In this document: positions 34,675 to 44,636 of the stretch, one piece after another
How positions within the stretch are numbered: the first letter of the stretch is position 1
Layout: each line of letters begins with the position of its first letter
Assembly: GCA_945890705.1 (NCBI GenBank)
Contig: CAMDCY010000005.1
Coordinates: 1-47,432, forward strand
DNA: 47,432 bases
Direction of reading: 5' to 3'
From: Hydrogenophaga intermedia
GTDB taxonomy: Bacteria > Pseudomonadota > Gammaproteobacteria > Burkholderiales > Burkholderiaceae_C
The notes under the pieces: model-generated
Told to the model about the DNA's origin: nothing
What the model saw: the letters and a program-made list of their open reading frames with translations, nothing else
Database searches by the model: none
Made by a program: the position numbers and the translations under genes

Positions 34675-35720
34675 TGGGCTGGCTGAAGACATTCAACAGG
34701 CCGCTGCAGTTGATACCCGGCGCCTTGCTCGCCATTACGGTGGCCATGGCCGCCACGTGGGTGTCCACCGCGCACGGCGGTCCTCAGCTCCTGTACGCTT
34801 TGTTGTTTGGGGTCGCGCTGCACTACCTCAGTGCGGACGCCAAAGCCAAACCCGGTATTGAATTTTGTGCGCGCAACGTCTTGCGTTTGGGCGTGGGTTT
34901 GCTGGGCGCGCGCATCACGGCCGGGCAAATCGTGGGCTTGGGCTGGACCACCGCGGCCATCGTCATTGGGGCGGTCTTCACCACCTTGCTGATGGGCTAT
35001 GCGTTGGCCCAACGCTTGGGGATGAGCCGTGCCGAGGGCACCTTGTCGGGCGGCTCGGTGGCGATTTGTGGTGCTTCGGCCGCGTTGGCAATTTCATCGG
35101 TCTTGCCGCGCACCAAAGACAGTGAGCGTTTCACTTTGATGGTGGTGGTCACGGTCACCGTGTTCTCCACCATCGCCATGGTCCTCTACCCCTTGATCGC
35201 CCGGGCTTGGGGCTTGCCCCCCGAATTGGCGGGTTTGTTCTTGGGCGGCACCATCCACGATGTGGCGCAGGTGGTGGGCGCGGGCTACACCATCGACACC
35301 GCCACGGGCGACTACGCCACCATCGTCAAACTCTTCCGGGTCTCGATGCTGGCCGTGGTGGTGGTGGTCGTCTCGGTGATGTTCAAAGCCGAGCGCGAGC
35401 GCGCCGAACGCGAGTGGCAGGCCGCGGGCGACACGGGTGTTGTTGAACAGCAGCCCTTGGTGCCCTGGTTTTTGTGGCTGTTTCTGGCCTTGGTGGTGGT
35501 CAATTCGGCCGGCTGGTTACCCACCGAGCTGGCCCAAGGCGTGAGCGCCGTCTCTCGCCTGTGCTTGGTGGTGGCGATTGCCGCTTTGGGCCTGAAGACC
35601 TCGTTCGAGCAATTGGCCAAAGCCGGTTGGCAGCCCATCACCTTGCTGTTGATCGAGACGGTGTGGATGGCGCTCTTCGTCTTGTTGGCGATCGCACTGA
35701 CCCAGTCCGGCTGGGTCTGA
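34674..35720 (+). CDS. YeiH/UPF0324-family membrane transporter
   Basis: The 348-residue product is very hydrophobic with about ten membrane segments. Family blocks include FGVALHYLSADAKAKPGIEF, GVGLLGARITAGQIVGLG, the GTLSGGSVAICGASAALAI loop, and LGGTIHDVAQVVGAGYTI. YeiH-type proteins are proposed anion or sulfate exporters; the substrate is unproved here. The ATG overlaps the ffh stop (TGATG), indicating coupling. It ends ten bases before the convergent miaB stop. Confidence 0.88.
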   Translation: MGWLKTFNRPLQLIPGALLAITVAMAATWVSTAHGGPQLLYALLFGVALHYLSADAKAKPGIEFCARNVLRLGVGLLGARITAGQIVGLGWTTAAIVIGAVFTTLLMGYALAQRLGMSRAEGTLSGGSVAICGASAALAISSVLPRTKDSERFTLMVVVTVTVFSTIAMVLYPLIARAWGLPPELAGLFLGGTIHDVAQVVGAGYTIDTATGDYATIVKLFRVSMLAVVVVVVSVMFKAERERAEREWQAAGDTGVVEQQPLVPWFLWLFLALVVVNSAGWLPTELAQGVSAVSRLCLVVAIAALGLKTSFEQLAKAGWQPITLLLIETVWMALFVLLAIALTQSGWV

Positions 35721-35730
35721 GCGCAGCGCT

Positions 35731-37074
35731 TCAGCTCACCACGACTTCGCCGCGCAAGGTGTAGGCCAGTGCCTTTGTGATGCGCACGTCCACCATCTGA
35801 CCGACCAGGCGATCGGCCAAGGGGCCACCTTCGAAGTTCACCACCCGATTGCACTCGGTGCGCCCCATCAGCTCAGGCACTTCGCCGGTGGACTTGCGCG
35901 AAGCGCCTTCGACCAAGATCCGCTGCACCGTGCCCATGCGGCTCTCGCTGATGCGTTTGACGTTGTCGTTGATCACAGCTTGCAGCACATGCAAGCGCTT
36001 GAGCTTCACGTCGGCCGGCGTGTCGTCGGGCAGGTTGGCCGCGGGCGTGCCGGGGCGGGGGCTGAACACAAAGGAGAAGGAGTTGTCAAAGCCCACGTCG
36101 TCGATGAGCTTCATCATCTTGTTGAAGTCGGCTTCGGTCTCGCCGGGGAAGCCCACGATGAAGTCGCTGCTCATGGCCATGTCGGGGCGGATGGCGCGCA
36201 GCTTGCGCACCGTGCTCTTGTATTCCATGGCGGTGTAGCCGCGCTTCATGGCCGTCAAGATGGTGTCGCTGCCGTGCTGCACCGGCAGGTGCAGGTGGTT
36301 CACGAGTTGCGGGATCTTGGCGTAGGCCTCGATCAGGCGCGGGGTGAATTCGTTGGGGTGGCTGGTGACGTAGCGGATGCGCTCGATGCCGGGGATGTCG
36401 GCCACGTACTCCAGCAGCAAGGCAAAGTCGGCCACGTCCGCCGTCTGGCCCATGGCGCCACGGTAGGCGTTGACGTTTTGCCCGAGCAAGGTGACTTCCT
36501 TCACGCCTTGATCGGCCAAGCCGGCCACTTCAACCAAGACCTCTTCGAATGGGCGGCTGAATTCTTCACCGCGGGTGTAGGGCACCACGCAGTAGCTGCA
36601 GTACTTGCTGCAACCTTCCATGATGGACACAAAGGCCGAGGCGCCGTCGACGCGCGCGGGCGGCAGATGATCGAACTTTTCGATCTCGGGAAAGCTGATG
36701 TCGACCTGTGGTTTCTGCAGCGCTTGGCGCTGGCGCAGCAACTCGGGCAAACGGTGCAGGGTTTGCGGACCAAAGACCACGTCCACATAGGGCGCGCGTT
36801 TGATGATCTCAGCGCCTTCTTGGCTGGCCACACAACCACCCACGCCAATGAGCACACCTTTTTCCTTCAGGTGCTTGACGCGGCCCAAATCGGAGAAGAC
36901 CTTTTCTTGCGCTTTCTCTCGCACCGAGCAGGTGTTGAAGAGAATCAGGTCGGCCTCTTCGACGTCGAGGGTGGGCTCGTAGCCTTGGGCGGCGCCCAGC
37001 ACATCGGCCATCTTGTCCGAGTCGTACTCGTTCATTTGGCAGCCGAAGGTCTTGATGAAAACTTTTTTGGTCAT
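35731..37074 (-). CDS. miaB: tRNA-2-methylthio-N6-dimethylallyladenosine synthase
   Basis: MiaB is a radical SAM methylthiotransferase that makes ms2i6A at position 37 of tRNAs reading UNN codons. The 447-residue product begins [18 protein letters not shown] (first cluster Cys), has further auxiliary-cluster cysteines in [13 protein letters not shown] and [11 protein letters not shown], the radical SAM motif [16 protein letters not shown] near residue 155, and a C-terminal TRAM domain. The ATG at 37074 matches the family start; a frame reaching 37191 would run into the tRNA gene. It lies just downstream of tRNA-Met on the same strand. Confidence 0.97.
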   Translation of the reverse strand: MTKKVFIKTFGCQMNEYDSDKMADVLGAAQGYEPTLDVEEADLILFNTCSVREKAQEKVFSDLGRVKHLKEKGVLIGVGGCVASQEGAEIIKRAPYVDVVFGPQTLHRLPELLRQRQALQKPQVDISFPEIEKFDHLPPARVDGASAFVSIMEGCSKYCSYCVVPYTRGEEFSRPFEEVLVEVAGLADQGVKEVTLLGQNVNAYRGAMGQTADVADFALLLEYVADIPGIERIRYVTSHPNEFTPRLIEAYAKIPQLVNHLHLPVQHGSDTILTAMKRGYTAMEYKSTVRKLRAIRPDMAMSSDFIVGFPGETEADFNKMMKLIDDVGFDNSFSFVFSPRPGTPAANLPDDTPADVKLKRLHVLQAVINDNVKRISESRMGTVQRILVEGASRKSTGEVPELMGRTECNRVVNFEGGPLADRLVGQMVDVRITKALAYTLRGEVVVS

Positions 37075-37114
37075 GGCTCGCTCAGCGGTGTCTGGTGTGT
37101 ATCCAGTGGCTGTG

Positions 37115-37147
37115 AAAAAGCCCTTGGGCCGAGCGGCACAAGGGCTT
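37115..37147 (-). terminator. Terminator after tRNA-Met
   Basis: AAGCCCTTG (37118 to 37126) and CAAGGGCTT (37139 to 37147) form a nine-pair stem with a twelve-base loop, and the A-run at 37115 to 37119 gives a short T-tract on the minus strand. It starts five bases after the tRNA 3' end, so it should separate the tRNA transcript from miaB. Confidence 0.82.
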
Positions 37148-37152
37148 GAAGG

Positions 37153-37229
37153 TGGTGGTGATAGGTGGATTTGAACCACCGACATCAGCATTATGAATGC
37201 TGCGCTCTAACCAACTGAGCTATATCACC
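37153..37229 (-). tRNA. tRNA-Met (anticodon CAU), elongator type
   Basis: A 77-base cloverleaf: acceptor GGTGATA/TATCACC, D arm GCTC...GAGC, anticodon arm CAGCA-TTCATAA-TGCTG, variable ATGTC, T arm GGTGG-TTCAAAT-CCACC, discriminator A and encoded CCA. The anticodon is CAT in DNA. The fully paired 1-72 acceptor and G1 argue against the initiator. The lysidine-modified tRNA-Ile2 also has CAT, but the acceptor stem here is unlike its usual sequence, so elongator Met is preferred. Confidence 0.93.
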
Positions 37230-37284
37230 AGCAGGCGAAATTATAGCCATTTTTTGGGGACCCTTGGCAGGGTGGCGACGGGCT

Positions 37285-38067
37285 TCAGCGGTGTTTGAAG
37301 ACCGCTGGGCGTTTGTTCACGAAGGCGTCCATGCCTTCTTTTTGGTCTTCGGTGGCGAAGAGCGCGTGGAACAAACGGCGCTCGAACATCACACCGTCGG
37401 ACAAGCCGCCCTCAAAGGCGCGGTTGACGGCCTCTTTGGCGGCCATCACGCTGGGCAGGCCCAAGGCGGCGATCGTCAGTGCCGCCCCCAGGGCCTCGTC
37501 CATGAGTTTGTCCAGCGGCACCACGCGGCTGACCAAGCCGGCGCGCTCGGCCTCCGCGGCGTCCATCATGCGACCCGTGAGCACCAAGTCCATGGCCTTG
37601 GCCTTGCCCACCGCGCGCGGCAGGCGTTGCGTGCCACCGGCGCCGGGGATGATGCCCAGCTTGATCTCGGGCTGGCCGAACTTGGCGTTGTCGGCGGCGA
37701 TGATGAAGTCGCACATCATGGCTAGCTCACAACCGCCACCCAACGCAAAGCCGCTGACCGCGGCGATCACGGGCTTACGCACGCCGCGGATGGTTTCCCA
37801 GTTGCGGGTGATGTAGTCCTGGCCGTAGACATCGGCGAAGCTGAGCTGGGCCATGTCGCCGATGTCGGCGCCCGCGGCAAAGGCTTTTTCGCTACCGGTG
37901 ATGACCATGCAGCCGATCTCGGGGTTGGCGTCAAAGGCTTGCAGCGCCGTGCCGAGCTCGTCCATCAGTTGGCCGTTGAGGGCGTTGAGCGCTTTGGGGC
38001 GGTTGAGCGTGACGATGCCCACACGGCCTTCGGTGCGCACCAGAATCGTTTCGGGGGTGGTGGTCAT
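37285..38067 (-). CDS. Enoyl-CoA hydratase/isomerase family protein
   Basis: The 260-residue product is a full-length crotonase: [19 protein letters not shown], the oxyanion loop [13 protein letters not shown], the signature [16 protein letters not shown] with the first catalytic Glu region, and [19 protein letters not shown] with the second Glu position. It hydrates trans-2-enoyl-CoA in beta-oxidation. The sequence resembles FadB1x/PaaF-type short-chain hydratases, but the exact substrate is open. It is the last gene of a four-gene unit and overlaps the M61 gene by four bases; the frame is open much further upstream only as a shadow of that gene. Confidence 0.93.
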   Translation of the reverse strand: MTTTPETILVRTEGRVGIVTLNRPKALNALNGQLMDELGTALQAFDANPEIGCMVITGSEKAFAAGADIGDMAQLSFADVYGQDYITRNWETIRGVRKPVIAAVSGFALGGGCELAMMCDFIIAADNAKFGQPEIKLGIIPGAGGTQRLPRAVGKAKAMDLVLTGRMMDAAEAERAGLVSRVVPLDKLMDEALGAALTIAALGLPSVMAAKEAVNRAFEGGLSDGVMFERRLFHALFATEDQKEGMDAFVNKRPAVFKHR

Positions 38068-39860
38068 GGGGTTTCCGGTTGGGGGTTGAGCCAAAGGGCC
38101 AGTGTGATGGCGTCGCTGCCGGCCACATTCGCCACGCGCTCCACGCGGCGCAAGCTCACGGGACAACGCAGCAAGCGCTGGTCGCGGTGGATGAGGGCGG
38201 TGAAATCGGTGCGCGGACCCAACCAGCGCGGCAAGGCCTCCAGGCTGTTCATGCGCCATGACTCGGCGGGCAGATCGCCGTGGGCGGGCACATCCACACC
38301 GAGCCACTCGTCGCCCGCGGCCATGCCCGCGGCTTCGGCCGCGCCGCCGCGCAGCACGGTTTTGAGCCGCACCGCACCGCCGCTCTCGCTCACGCGCACA
38401 CCCAGTTGTTGCGCCATCGGTGCGCTCTCGTGGCCCACGCGCACCCCGTGGCGCTCCAAACACACGATCACCGGCAAGTCCTCCGTGCCGTGCACCCAAG
38501 CTTGCAGCTCGGCGTGCCACGAGCGGCCCGAGAGGGTGAGCAGGGTCTGCTCAATGTCGGCTGCGCAGATCGGCCCGCCTTGGCTGCTGCGCCACAGCGA
38601 CTGCACCACCGCGTCCAGCGTGGTGCGGCCCTCCGCGCGCAAGCTCAGGTCCAGGCACAGGGCCACCAAGGCGCCCTTGGTGTAGTAACTCACCGTGGCG
38701 TTGGGCGTGTTTTCGCCCATGCGGTAGTACTTGGTCCAGGCATCAAAACTGGCTTGGGACACGCTTTGCAGGTGACGTCCGGGCGTTTGCAAGACTTGGT
38801 TGTGGTGCTTGACCACCAATTGCAGATACACCTCATCGCTGATCAGCCCAGCGCGGCGCAAGATCAGGTCGTCGTAATAGCTGGTGAAGCCTTCGAACCA
38901 CCACAAGAGCTCGCTGTGGTTCTCGCGGTCGTAGTCGATCGTGGTGAGCTCACTGGGGCGCAAGCGCTTGACGTTCCAAGTGTGGAAATATTCGTGGCTG
39001 ATGAGGCCGAGCAAGGTGGTGTAGCCGTCGCTGGCTTTGAGCGCGGCGGGAGGCGATTCGCTGAGCGCGGGCAAGTCCTTGCGCTGCGCGATCAGGGCGG
39101 TGGAGTTGCGGTGCTCCAAGCCACCGTAGCCGTCGGCCGTGGCGTTGAGCATGAACACGTAGCGATCGAAGGGCGCGCTGCGCGGCGGCGCATCGGCGCC
39201 GTGCCAAAAGTCGATTTCGGTTTCGCAAATGCGTTGGGTGTCGGCCAGCAAACGCGCGCCATCAAAAGTGCCCGCGCCACTGACCACGAAGCTGTGCGGC
39301 ACGCCGCGCGCCACGAAGTCGCCGCGCCAAAACGTGCCCATTTCCACCGGGCAGTCAACCAACTCGTCGTAGTCTTGCGCGATGTAAGTGCCCCAGCCCC
39401 GGGCGTTGGTTTGCTCGGCGCGCAGGCCGGTGATGGCCGACCAGGCCGTGGTGTGTTCGTTGTCCACCAGACGCAGTTGGTGCGGCGCATCGGTTTGACC
39501 GATCACGCGCAAGCACAGGCTGGTGCCGTTGAAAAAACCGCGCTGCGCATCGAGCCAAGCCATGCGCACCGAGGCGTCCAAGGCGTAGACCTCGTGCTGT
39601 ACCACCAAGGGCTGCGTGGGATCGCACTGCACCTGCCACTGGTGTTTGTTGAGTTGGCGCACCGCACAGGCTTGGCCGCCTTGCTCGGCGCGCAGGCCCT
39701 GCAGGTGTTGAGAAAACTCGCGCACCATGTAGCTGCCCGGGATCCACACAGGCAAGCTCAGCACCTGCTCGGGCGCAGGTTGCGCCACGCGCAGCGTGAC
39801 GGCAAACAGGTGGCTGTGCGGGTGGCGCACCGCCACGTCATACGCGACGGCGGCGGTCAT
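38064..39860 (-). CDS. M61-family metallopeptidase with PDZ domain
   Basis: The 598-residue product shows the M61 (glycyl aminopeptidase-like) layout: N-terminal beta domain ([19 protein letters not shown]), zinc motif [19 protein letters not shown] near residue 290, the third ligand in [17 protein letters not shown], and a C-terminal PDZ domain ([23 protein letters not shown]). No signal peptide is visible, so a cytosolic location is likely. It overlaps dsbC and the hydratase by four bases each. Confidence 0.93.
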   Translation of the reverse strand: MTAAVAYDVAVRHPHSHLFAVTLRVAQPAPEQVLSLPVWIPGSYMVREFSQHLQGLRAEQGGQACAVRQLNKHQWQVQCDPTQPLVVQHEVYALDASVRMAWLDAQRGFFNGTSLCLRVIGQTDAPHQLRLVDNEHTTAWSAITGLRAEQTNARGWGTYIAQDYDELVDCPVEMGTFWRGDFVARGVPHSFVVSGAGTFDGARLLADTQRICETEIDFWHGADAPPRSAPFDRYVFMLNATADGYGGLEHRNSTALIAQRKDLPALSESPPAALKASDGYTTLLGLISHEYFHTWNVKRLRPSELTTIDYDRENHSELLWWFEGFTSYYDDLILRRAGLISDEVYLQLVVKHHNQVLQTPGRHLQSVSQASFDAWTKYYRMGENTPNATVSYYTKGALVALCLDLSLRAEGRTTLDAVVQSLWRSSQGGPICAADIEQTLLTLSGRSWHAELQAWVHGTEDLPVIVCLERHGVRVGHESAPMAQQLGVRVSESGGAVRLKTVLRGGAAEAAGMAAGDEWLGVDVPAHGDLPAESWRMNSLEALPRWLGPRTDFTALIHRDQRLLRCPVSLRRVERVANVAGSDAITLALWLNPQPETP

Positions 39861-40579
39861 TTTTGGGCGGCCAAACCGCGTTCGATGGCCGTGATGTCGG
39901 CGCCGGCGATGCGCGTGCCGTCGCCTAGGAAGCTGGTGGGCGTGCCGTTGATGCGGTGTTTTTGTGCGAAGGCCAGGTTGCGCGTCAAGGCCGCTGTGTC
40001 ACAGCTTTGTGTGGGCGGGTTTTGTCCGTCGAGCATCCAATCGTTGTAGGCCTCTGCGGGTTTGGCGGCGCACCAAATGTTGCGCGCCTTGGTTTGTGAG
40101 TCGGGACCCAACATGGCCACCACGAAGGTGTAGACGGTCACGTCGTTGAGTTTGAGCAGGTCGCGCTCCAAGCGCTTGCAAAAGCCGCAATTGGGGTCGC
40201 TGAAAACAGCGATCTTGCGCGAGCCGTTGCCGCGCACCGTCACCACGGCGTCTTTGAGAGGTAGGTCTTTGAAGGCGATGGCGGTGAGTTGGTTCATGCG
40301 CGCCTCCGTCAGGTTCACGCGCTGGCGGGTGTCGAACAACTCGCCTTGTAGCAGCACGAAGTCGCCGTTGGCGTCGCTGTACAACAGTTCGGTGCCGTTG
40401 ATGCGCACCTCGTACAAACCCTTCATGGGCGTGGCTGTGACGCTGTCGATGGGTGGCAGGGTGGGCAGGCGCTGCGGCAGGTTTTTACGGATGTTGGCTT
40501 CTTGTGCCACGGCGGTGCTCAGGCAAAAGCCCAGGCCCATCAGCAACAGGGCGGCGCGGGAGACGGTGGAGGTGTGCAT
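39857..40579 (-). CDS. dsbC: Thiol:disulfide interchange protein DsbC
   Basis: DsbC is the periplasmic disulfide isomerase, kept reduced by DsbD. The 240-residue product has a cleavable signal peptide (RAALLLMGLGFCLSTAVAQ), an N-terminal dimerisation domain (VTATPMKGLYEVRINGTEL), and a thioredoxin domain with the active site FSDPNCGFCKRLERDL near residue 130 and cis-Pro loop RINGTPTSFL. A second Cys pair (NIWCAAK and QSCDTA) matches the structural disulfide of DsbC. Confidence 0.95.
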   Translation of the reverse strand: MHTSTVSRAALLLMGLGFCLSTAVAQEANIRKNLPQRLPTLPPIDSVTATPMKGLYEVRINGTELLYSDANGDFVLLQGELFDTRQRVNLTEARMNQLTAIAFKDLPLKDAVVTVRGNGSRKIAVFSDPNCGFCKRLERDLLKLNDVTVYTFVVAMLGPDSQTKARNIWCAAKPAEAYNDWMLDGQNPPTQSCDTAALTRNLAFAQKHRINGTPTSFLGDGTRIAGADITAIERGLAAQK

Positions 40580-40592
40580 GGTGGTGAGTCGT

Positions 40593-41741
40593 TCAAGGTT
40601 GAGGGGTGACGCCCATGGCGCGTTGGGCCATCCACTGTTTGATAGGGCCGCTGCGGTCGAATTGGTTCAATCCCCAGTTGCGCAGGGTTTGGATGCGCCC
40701 GTCGGTGTGGTCGAAGAGACCAAACAGGCCGTCCGTGACCCAGGCCATCGCGCTGACATCGGCGGCGCGTGCGCGCTCGTAACGGCGCAGCAAACGCCAG
40801 TCGCCCAAAGGCCGCCAGTATTCGCGTTCGCGCAGCACGCGGGCGAGCTCGGCCACGTCGGCCAAACCCAAATTCAGGCCCTGTCCGGCCAAGGGGTGCA
40901 TGGCGTGGGCGGCATCACCAGCCAAGGCCACAGTGCCATCGGGCGTTTGGGCCAGCCAACGGTCGGCGGTGGACAGCTCCAGTGGCCAAGCTTGTGCCGC
41001 GCCACTCACGCTCAACTCACCCAAGACCGAGGCGCTGCGGCTTTGCACCTCGCCCAACCAGTCGCCCGAAGCGATACGCGCATCGGTGCGCTCCACGGGA
41101 GCCGACCACACCAAGGCCACGGTGCGACCACCGGGGCCACCAATGGGCAAAAAGGCCATGATCTCGCCGTGCGCGAACCACTGGTGCGCCACGCCGCCGT
41201 GTGGGCGTTCGCATTGCAGCCGCGCCGCCAAGGCTTTGTGGGCGTAAGGCTTGACCAAAAAATCCAAACCGCGTGAGGCGCGCGTGGCGCTGCGCTTGCC
41301 TTCGCAAACCACCGTCAAGGGAGCGCTGGGGGCTTGCTCCAAACGCTCAATGCCGCTTTGGTAAGACACCGCTTGCGCCAGCTGGTCTTCCAACAGCGGC
41401 ACGTCGACGATCCAGCCCAACGCGTCCGCGCCTTGCTCGTGGGCGTCAAAGCCCAAGCGACCGCCGGCGTCGGCGTGCACCCGCATGGCGCTGATGGGCG
41501 TGGTGCTCTGGGCGTCGCTGGGCCACGCACGAAGGGATTCCAACAGGCGGCGCGAAGCGGTGTTCAAGGCGTAGGCGCGCACATCGGACGCGGACGGGTT
41601 GAGCGGGGTCTCGCCTACCAAGGCGACACGCAAGCGGTCTTGCGCCAAGAGCAAGGCCAGGCTTTGCCCGACGATGCCGCTGCCGCGCACGACCACGTCG
41701 AAACGTCGACCGCTCGGGGAGGGGCTCTGAAATGCGTTCAT
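40593..41741 (-). CDS. UbiH/UbiF-family FAD-dependent hydroxylase
   Basis: The 382-residue product has the FAD-binding start DVVVRGSGIVGQSLALLLAQ, a short-chain form of the DG region, and the second FAD motif VALAGDAAHAMHPLAGQGLNLGL near residue 295. This is the UbiH/UbiF/VisC/COQ6 family of flavin monooxygenases, which hydroxylate the ubiquinone ring; which position it acts on cannot be told. It is the first gene of the unit running to the hydratase, 13 bases before dsbC, with TAAAAT six bases before the ATG. Confidence 0.9.
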   Translation of the reverse strand: MNAFQSPSPSGRRFDVVVRGSGIVGQSLALLLAQDRLRVALVGETPLNPSASDVRAYALNTASRRLLESLRAWPSDAQSTTPISAMRVHADAGGRLGFDAHEQGADALGWIVDVPLLEDQLAQAVSYQSGIERLEQAPSAPLTVVCEGKRSATRASRGLDFLVKPYAHKALAARLQCERPHGGVAHQWFAHGEIMAFLPIGGPGGRTVALVWSAPVERTDARIASGDWLGEVQSRSASVLGELSVSGAAQAWPLELSTADRWLAQTPDGTVALAGDAAHAMHPLAGQGLNLGLADVAELARVLREREYWRPLGDWRLLRRYERARAADVSAMAWVTDGLFGLFDHTDGRIQTLRNWGLNQFDRSGPIKQWMAQRAMGVTPQP

Positions 41742-41747
41742 GAGCCC

Positions 41748-41753
41748 ATTTTA
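41748..41753 (-). promoter_or_regulatory. -10-like TAAAAT directly before the UbiH-like gene
   Basis: On the minus strand TAAAAT is followed by GGGCTC and then the ATG at 41741. No Shine-Dalgarno is seen. It would drive the hydroxylase-dsbC-M61-hydratase unit as a leaderless transcript. Confidence 0.5.
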
Positions 41754-41762
41754 GGAGCAGGT

Positions 41763-41768
41763 GACAAT
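41763..41768 (+). promoter_or_regulatory. Possible -10 (GACAAT) for the MOSC gene
   Basis: GACAAT lies about 60 bases before the MOSC start, facing the divergent UbiH-like promoter. No -35 could be assigned, so this is tentative. Confidence 0.3.
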
Positions 41769-41829
41769 GCGCCGCAGAGGTAGAGAAGCATCACCCTGTC
41801 TCGCCGTTTCACCTTTTGAGCCCAAACGC

Positions 41830-42711
41830 ATGTCCGACCGTTTTCAAGCCACCATCGCCCAACTCTGGGTTTACCCCATCAAGTCCTGTGCGGGTGTGTC
41901 TTTGACGCAGGCAGAGCTCACCGACGATGGCCTGTTGTTCGACCGGTCTTGGATGGTGGTCGATGCGCACGGCGACTTCGTGAGCCAACGCGAATGCCCG
42001 CGCATGGCCTTGATTCAACCCACGCTTATATCCACGCACCAACTCGCGGTCCGCGCCTCCGGCATGCCGGACTTGAGCGTGGAGGGGGCATCCGCGGCCC
42101 AGGCGCTGCGCGTGCGCGTGTGGGACGACGAGGTGGCGGCGCACGACATGGGCGAGGCGGCTGCGGACTGGTTCACCCAATGCCTCAACCCAGAGGGCGA
42201 CCCGTCACTGGGGCGTTTGCGTTTGGTCCGTTTTGACCCGCAGGGGCGCCGCGTGAGCGAGCGCCGCTGGACCGGCGCGCGCGAGGCCACGACCCAATTC
42301 GCCGATGGCTTTGCCGTACTCGTGACCAGCGAAGCGTCCTTGGATGGGCTCAACACCCGCTTGACCCGAGCCGGTCAAGCGGCGGTGGACCAGCGCCGCT
42401 TTCGCCCCAACATCGTCTTGGCCGGCGTCGCAGCCCACGACGAAGACCGTGTGGGCGCGCTCACGGTGGACACCGGCGCGGGCGGGGCGACCTTGGAAGC
42501 CGTCAAGCCCTGCGGCCGCTGCCCCATCCCCAACATCGACCCCGACACCGCGCTGGCCAGCCCCGCCGTGGGCGACACTTTGCAAAGCTACCGCGTGGAC
42601 CCGCAGCAAAAGGGCGCCATCACCTTTGGCATGAACGCCGTGGTGCGCGCCGGCGCCGGCGAGGTCTTGCGCGTGGGACAGGGCGTGCAAGGTGATTGGC
42701 GCTTCGACTGA
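41830..42711 (+). CDS. MOSC-domain protein (mARC/YcbX-like)
   Basis: The 293-residue product has an N-terminal MOSC_N beta domain (IAQLWVYPIKSCAGVSLTQ, LLFDRSWMVVD) and a C-terminal MOSC domain with VDQRRFRPNIVLAG and the conserved cysteine in KPCGRCPIPNIDPDT. The family binds molybdenum cofactor and reduces N-hydroxylated bases, as in YcbX and mARC. It lacks the ferredoxin domain of E. coli YcbX. I used the ATG at 41830, where homology begins; the frame is open to 41761. Confidence 0.92.
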   Translation: MSDRFQATIAQLWVYPIKSCAGVSLTQAELTDDGLLFDRSWMVVDAHGDFVSQRECPRMALIQPTLISTHQLAVRASGMPDLSVEGASAAQALRVRVWDDEVAAHDMGEAAADWFTQCLNPEGDPSLGRLRLVRFDPQGRRVSERRWTGAREATTQFADGFAVLVTSEASLDGLNTRLTRAGQAAVDQRRFRPNIVLAGVAAHDEDRVGALTVDTGAGGATLEAVKPCGRCPIPNIDPDTALASPAVGDTLQSYRVDPQQKGAITFGMNAVVRAGAGEVLRVGQGVQGDWRFD

Positions 42712-42723
42712 GGGCCGCGCCTT

Positions 42724-42729
42724 TAGAAT
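42724..42729 (+). promoter_or_regulatory. Candidate -10 (TAGAAT) for ychF
   Basis: TAGAATGGCGGC lies 33 bases before the ychF ATG, giving a normal short leader. It shares AATGGCGGC with the tldD and DUF3426 sites. No clear -35 is visible. Confidence 0.45.
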
Positions 42730-42762
42730 GGCGGCTTTCCCCCAGATCCAGAAAGCCCCGCC

Positions 42763-43854
<1,092 letters not shown>

Positions 43855-43856
43855 GC

Positions 43857-44630
43857 ATGGCCGACCCACAAGGGCCCGAGCCGATCCGCTTGGCCAAACG
43901 CGTGGCGGCGCAGCTCAGCTGTTCGCGCAGCGACGCCGAAAACTTCATCGCTGGTGGTTGGGTGCGCGTCAACGGCCATGTGCAAGAGTCGCCGCAAAGC
44001 CGCGTCGAGGAACGCGACGTGGTCGAGGTCGACCCCAAAGCGCGGCTCGAGGCCTTGGCCCTAGTCACCGTGCTTTGGCACAAACCCGCGGGCGTGGCCA
44101 TGCCCGAAGGGGGCTTGGTGCCACCGGCTTGGGCCGCGCAACACCTGGGTGCGTCCACGCGCTGGTCGGGTGACCGCTCGGGCGTGCGTTTGCTCAAAGC
44201 GCACGCGCAGCAACTGCAAATCGCCGCGGGCTTGGCCCCCAAGGCCAGCGGTTTGGTGGTGCTCACGCAAAACCCCGGTGTGGTGCGCAAGCTCAGCGAC
44301 GCCAGCGACGCGGTCGAACACGAGTGGTTGGCCGAAGTCGCCCAAGACCTGGCCGTGCAAGACCCCGACCGACGCGAGGCCGTGCTGCAATCCTTGGGCA
44401 AGGTGGTGTTCGTGGACGGCACCTCCGTGCCTAAAGCGCGTGCGAGTTGGCAAAGCGAGTGGCGCTTGCGCTTGGCCATCAAAGGCTACCTCGATGGCCA
44501 AGTCGCGCACTTGGCCGAGCGCGCGGGCCTGTCGCTCACCGGCCTGCGCCGCCTGCGCGTGGGTCGCTTGAGCCTGACACCGCTGCCCGAGGGGCAGTGG
44601 CGCTTCTTGCTCTTGCACGAACGGTTTTAA
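43857..44630 (+). CDS. S4-domain pseudouridine synthase-like protein, catalytic Asp lost
   Basis: The 257-residue product has an N-terminal S4 RNA-binding domain (IRLAKRVAAQLSCSRSDAEN, GWVRVNGHVQESP) and then a RsuA/RluB/E/F-like domain with LWHKPAGVAMPEGG. Where the family has GRLDxxSxGLLLLT, with the catalytic aspartate, this protein reads AGLAPKASGLVVLTQN, so the Asp is replaced by Ala. The C-terminal RRLRVGRLSLTPLPEGQW keeps the family end. It is either an inactive RNA-binding relative or uses another residue. It lies two bases after ychF, probably cotranscribed. Confidence 0.85.
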   Translation: MADPQGPEPIRLAKRVAAQLSCSRSDAENFIAGGWVRVNGHVQESPQSRVEERDVVEVDPKARLEALALVTVLWHKPAGVAMPEGGLVPPAWAAQHLGASTRWSGDRSGVRLLKAHAQQLQIAAGLAPKASGLVVLTQNPGVVRKLSDASDAVEHEWLAEVAQDLAVQDPDRREAVLQSLGKVVFVDGTSVPKARASWQSEWRLRLAIKGYLDGQVAHLAERAGLSLTGLRRLRVGRLSLTPLPEGQWRFLLLHERF

Positions 44631-44636
44631 AGCGTT

